Below are positions 62,126 through 64,000 of a stretch of 64,000 bases of DNA, piece after piece. The first letter of the stretch is position 1; every line of letters begins with the position of its first letter. A model generated the notes under the pieces. The model was not told the origin of the DNA, ran no database searches, and saw only the letters and a program-made list of their open reading frames with translations. The stretch comes from Avena insularis. Lineage: Eukaryota > Streptophyta > Magnoliopsida > Poales > Poaceae. The position numbers were made by a program, and so were the translations under genes. Location: NCBI GenBank assembly GCA_023614405.1, contig CM042688.1, forward strand, positions 382,279,331 to 382,343,330. Direction: 5' to 3'.

Positions 62126-62137
62126 TGGTATCAGAGC
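62126..62137 (+). promoter_or_regulatory. Primer binding site of R2 (initiator-Met tRNA)
   Basis: TGGTATCAGAGC is a perfect match to the complement of the initiator-Met tRNA 3' end. It fixes the LTR end and the + strand direction of R2. Confidence 0.88.
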
Positions 62138-62357
62138 ATATGCTTTGACCTTAGGTTGGTAAACCTAGTAAATGGGTAGAACCTGTAGGAAGGATGCTAG
62201 CAACCATAAAGAGTTCTCTAAAAATATGATGGATATTCAATTGAGAATAATCTAATCATGTTGCTAGTGCGATGATTCTTTATTATGCAATTTTAAATGA
62301 GTACCATGAGTTTTAACTCAAGATGACTGATGATAATTTCTTATCTATAGTACAAGA

Positions 62358-63541
62358 ATGGCAGCCAGGTATCCACCTCGGCATGTTCAAGTGTTGAACA
62401 GGACCTTAGATGATTATAAGGATGCCTAGACAATCACTCCAAGACAACTTTTATGGAGTCTAGATTGTGAGTCTCGACCTCTATTCAAGGTTTACAGTTT
62501 CTATGATGGACGGATATTGGCCAAGTACCGTATCCTGATCATGTTACCCAAGAAGTTGGGAGTGCGTGGAGAAATGCCATCGGGAGAAGCAAGATGTATG
62601 GCAACAGCCAATCAGATTGCTGTAGTAGCAGACATAACCAAGATAAGGGAACAGAGTTAGATCATGAAACTCCTAGTTATAGTGCTATACCTCATGAAAC
62701 TCCTAGTTCTGATCCAGAGTTAGATCATTCTGCTCTGGTAAGAACCAAACCTACTCTGTCAATAGAGTATATGGATCGTTATAAGTCTTTACTAGAAATG
62801 TTACATAACACTCATCATGTGCTAGTTCAAGAGTTGGACACTGTCATTGAGGATTTCACTGATCATGTAAAGGCAAAGGCACGTAGAAAGAATTTTGTTA
62901 GAGAAGCAAAGCATTCAAAGCCAATCTTTTCTGGAGAGGTGTTTGAAGAAACAGAGTTTAATGACCCACACTCTGAAGTGTATGCCTATTATGCAATCGA
63001 ACATCAGCAACCAGTAGACCCATGGACCAAATACGAGGAGGAGCAGAGGATATGGAATGCACCCAACCCTAATAATGTCATTGGAGATTCTACCGGATGG
63101 GAAGGTCAGTCCTATGATGAAGTCATGGGACGAGCACCACTTCATGAATCGGGTAAAGGAGTAGAAACCAATTATAATCCTATAGAATCATATGGACCAT
63201 ATGAGGGTAATAGTATTCCCATTGAGCTGGAAGAGTGTCCTGGTAGGTACTACACCAATATGTATGACTAGGTTGTGGAAAAATCAAAGAATGCCTGTTA
63301 CTTTGAGGATGCGCCCGGAGAAGGACAAAAGAATAGTGAAGAAGTAAATGAGTTTGATAGTCATTTTTCAATGGCTACACTCTTGGTAATTCTAATCAAG
63401 GTTACGCACCTACTGGATGTTCTGATGCACCAGAAGGCAGTCGTCGAACTTCGGGTCATCATGAACGAAAAATCTAGAAGTCTAGAAGTGAGTGAAGAAA
63501 GTAAGAGTGGGTGTAATCTAGGTAGTAGCGTACTTGAATAA
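62358..63541 (+). pseudogene. R2 internal frame of unknown function
   Basis: From ATG 62358 a frame runs with YPPRHVQVLNRTLDDYKDA, a TAG at 62427, ITPRQLLWSLDCESRPLFKV, YDGRILAKYRILIMLPKKLG and a stop at 62658. Before that stop the frame must move (by -1 or +2) into the one open from 62594, which has YMDRYKSLLEMLH, DPHSEVYAYYAIEHQQPVDP, STGWEGQSYDEVMG and PYEGNSIPIE, a TAG at 63269, and further sequence to 63541. The total is about 394 codons. The blocks look like real protein (charged, W/Y-rich C-terminal half) but show no gag, zinc knuckle, protease or reverse transcriptase motif. R2 thus looks like a non-autonomous LTR element with its own frame. The function is unknown. Confidence 0.65.
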
Positions 63542-63668
63542 TGTACATATTGGTTAATGCATATTGTAGTGTTTGTGAGGCTTGCTGAAATAAGTGAGAG
63601 TATGCTTACATAAGCAAGAAATCCCTTGTAATATAAGGAGGAAGTGTACAGCAGGAGTAGAATCGAAT
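63542..63668 (+). mobile_element. R2 internal sequence up to its break
   Basis: Short A+T-rich stretch after the R2 frame. It ends between GAGTAGAATCGAAT and GGCGTCTAGATAC, where sequence matching 25313 begins. No polypurine tract or 3' LTR of R2 is present. Confidence 0.5.
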
Positions 63669-63976
63669 GGCGTCTAGATACATTGATCTCACAAAGCTAA
63701 AGAGCCTTGTATTTCTAAACGGAGGGATTAGAATCATATACTACTAGTCTTGGTATGTGTGATGTTATGGTAACTAGCTAAGTTATTACGTCACTTTCTT
63801 TTTTCATTAATTAACTGTGAAAAGACATTTAATTCGAGACAAGTATCTACGCATACTTGTAGTTCATGTTTGTCAAGATGAAAAATCTTAGGAAGAAGTT
63901 GAACCTCTTGCCAAAACTCTATGTGGTTTCTGATACAGAGTATATTAATTGACTGTCCGATGGGTGCCTCCAAAAG
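63669..63976 (+). repeat. 308 bp near-copy of 25313-25620
   Basis: The stretch matches 25313-25620 base for base in length, with about 14 differences counted by eye (about 95 percent). It covers the right 60 bases of the MITE at 25204-25372 and the adjoining X repeat. It starts in the middle of the MITE and ends at CTCCAAAAG because an LTR is inserted there. Confidence 0.85.
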
Positions 63977-64000
63977 TGTCAACACCCGGATTTTTAATCC
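63977..64000 (-). mobile_element. Start of another R3-family LTR, cut by the window end
   Basis: TGTCAACACCCGGATTTTTA is the left terminus of R3-family LTRs in the same orientation as R3. It is inserted after CCAAAAG; the target duplication would be AAAAG (63972-63976). Confidence 0.8.

Noticed and set aside
62126..62137. tRNA-like match
   Set aside because: Only the 12 bases complementary to the tRNA 3' end are present; it is a primer binding site, not a tRNA gene. No tRNA or rRNA gene was recognised anywhere in the window.

Overview
This is a plant nuclear window, very probably from a Triticeae grass (wheat, Aegilops, barley or rye group). The evidence is the repeat content: BARE/Angela-type Copia LTRs (one starts TGTTGGAAATATGCCC next to its polypurine tract), long-LTR Ty3/Gypsy chromoviruses primed by initiator-Met tRNA, Stowaway-type MITEs with CTCCCTCC ends, and grass-type F-box/DUF295 genes with one intron. 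No intact protein-coding gene was found. What is genic is broken: two neighbouring DUF295 F-box pseudogenes on the minus strand (18.9-21.2 kb and 22.4-23.9 kb), another F-box-like pseudogene (12.7-13.4 kb), a B3 DNA-binding-domain fragment (11.2 kb) and an unidentified fragment (17.9-18.1 kb).

Layout. 1-4937: part of a very long LTR (family R1). 4938-7071: tandem array of about 370 bp units, ended by a MITE. 8633-11100: 3' end of a Copia element on the minus strand. 11.1-24.4 kb: low-copy island with the gene relics, a hAT-like element, a large tandem/inverted repeat (15.3-16.8 kb) and small tandem duplications. 25.2-35.2 kb: a mosaic of interspersed and tandem repeats. Units called X (about 500-540 bp), Y (about 570 bp, each starting with an inverted Helitron-like 3' end) and Z (about 390 bp) share cores, and one composite block occurs twice. 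35.2 kb to the end: a deep nest of retrotransposons.

The nest can be read from target-site duplications. R1b (a second copy of the long LTR, from 35223) is interrupted at 40529 by R2. The R2 LTR is split at 42502/61255 by R3, a chromodomain-type Ty3/Gypsy element on the minus strand (42503-61249, duplication TATGG). R3 is hit twice: a Copia solo LTR at 43858-45504 (CAAAG) lies in its 3' LTR, and a solo LTR of R3's own family at 51330-55232 (CAAAT), in opposite orientation, lies in its protease. R3 carries an extra upstream open frame, gag, protease, reverse transcriptase, RNase H, integrase and chromodomain, all with in-frame stops. R2 carries only an unidentified frame of about 390 codons and no recognisable gag or pol here. 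R2 ends abruptly in a 308 bp near-copy of 25313-25620, which is itself hit by another R3-family LTR at 63977.

All identifications come from reading the sequence; no search or alignment program was run. Repeat boundaries backed by target-site duplications are firm, the others approximate.
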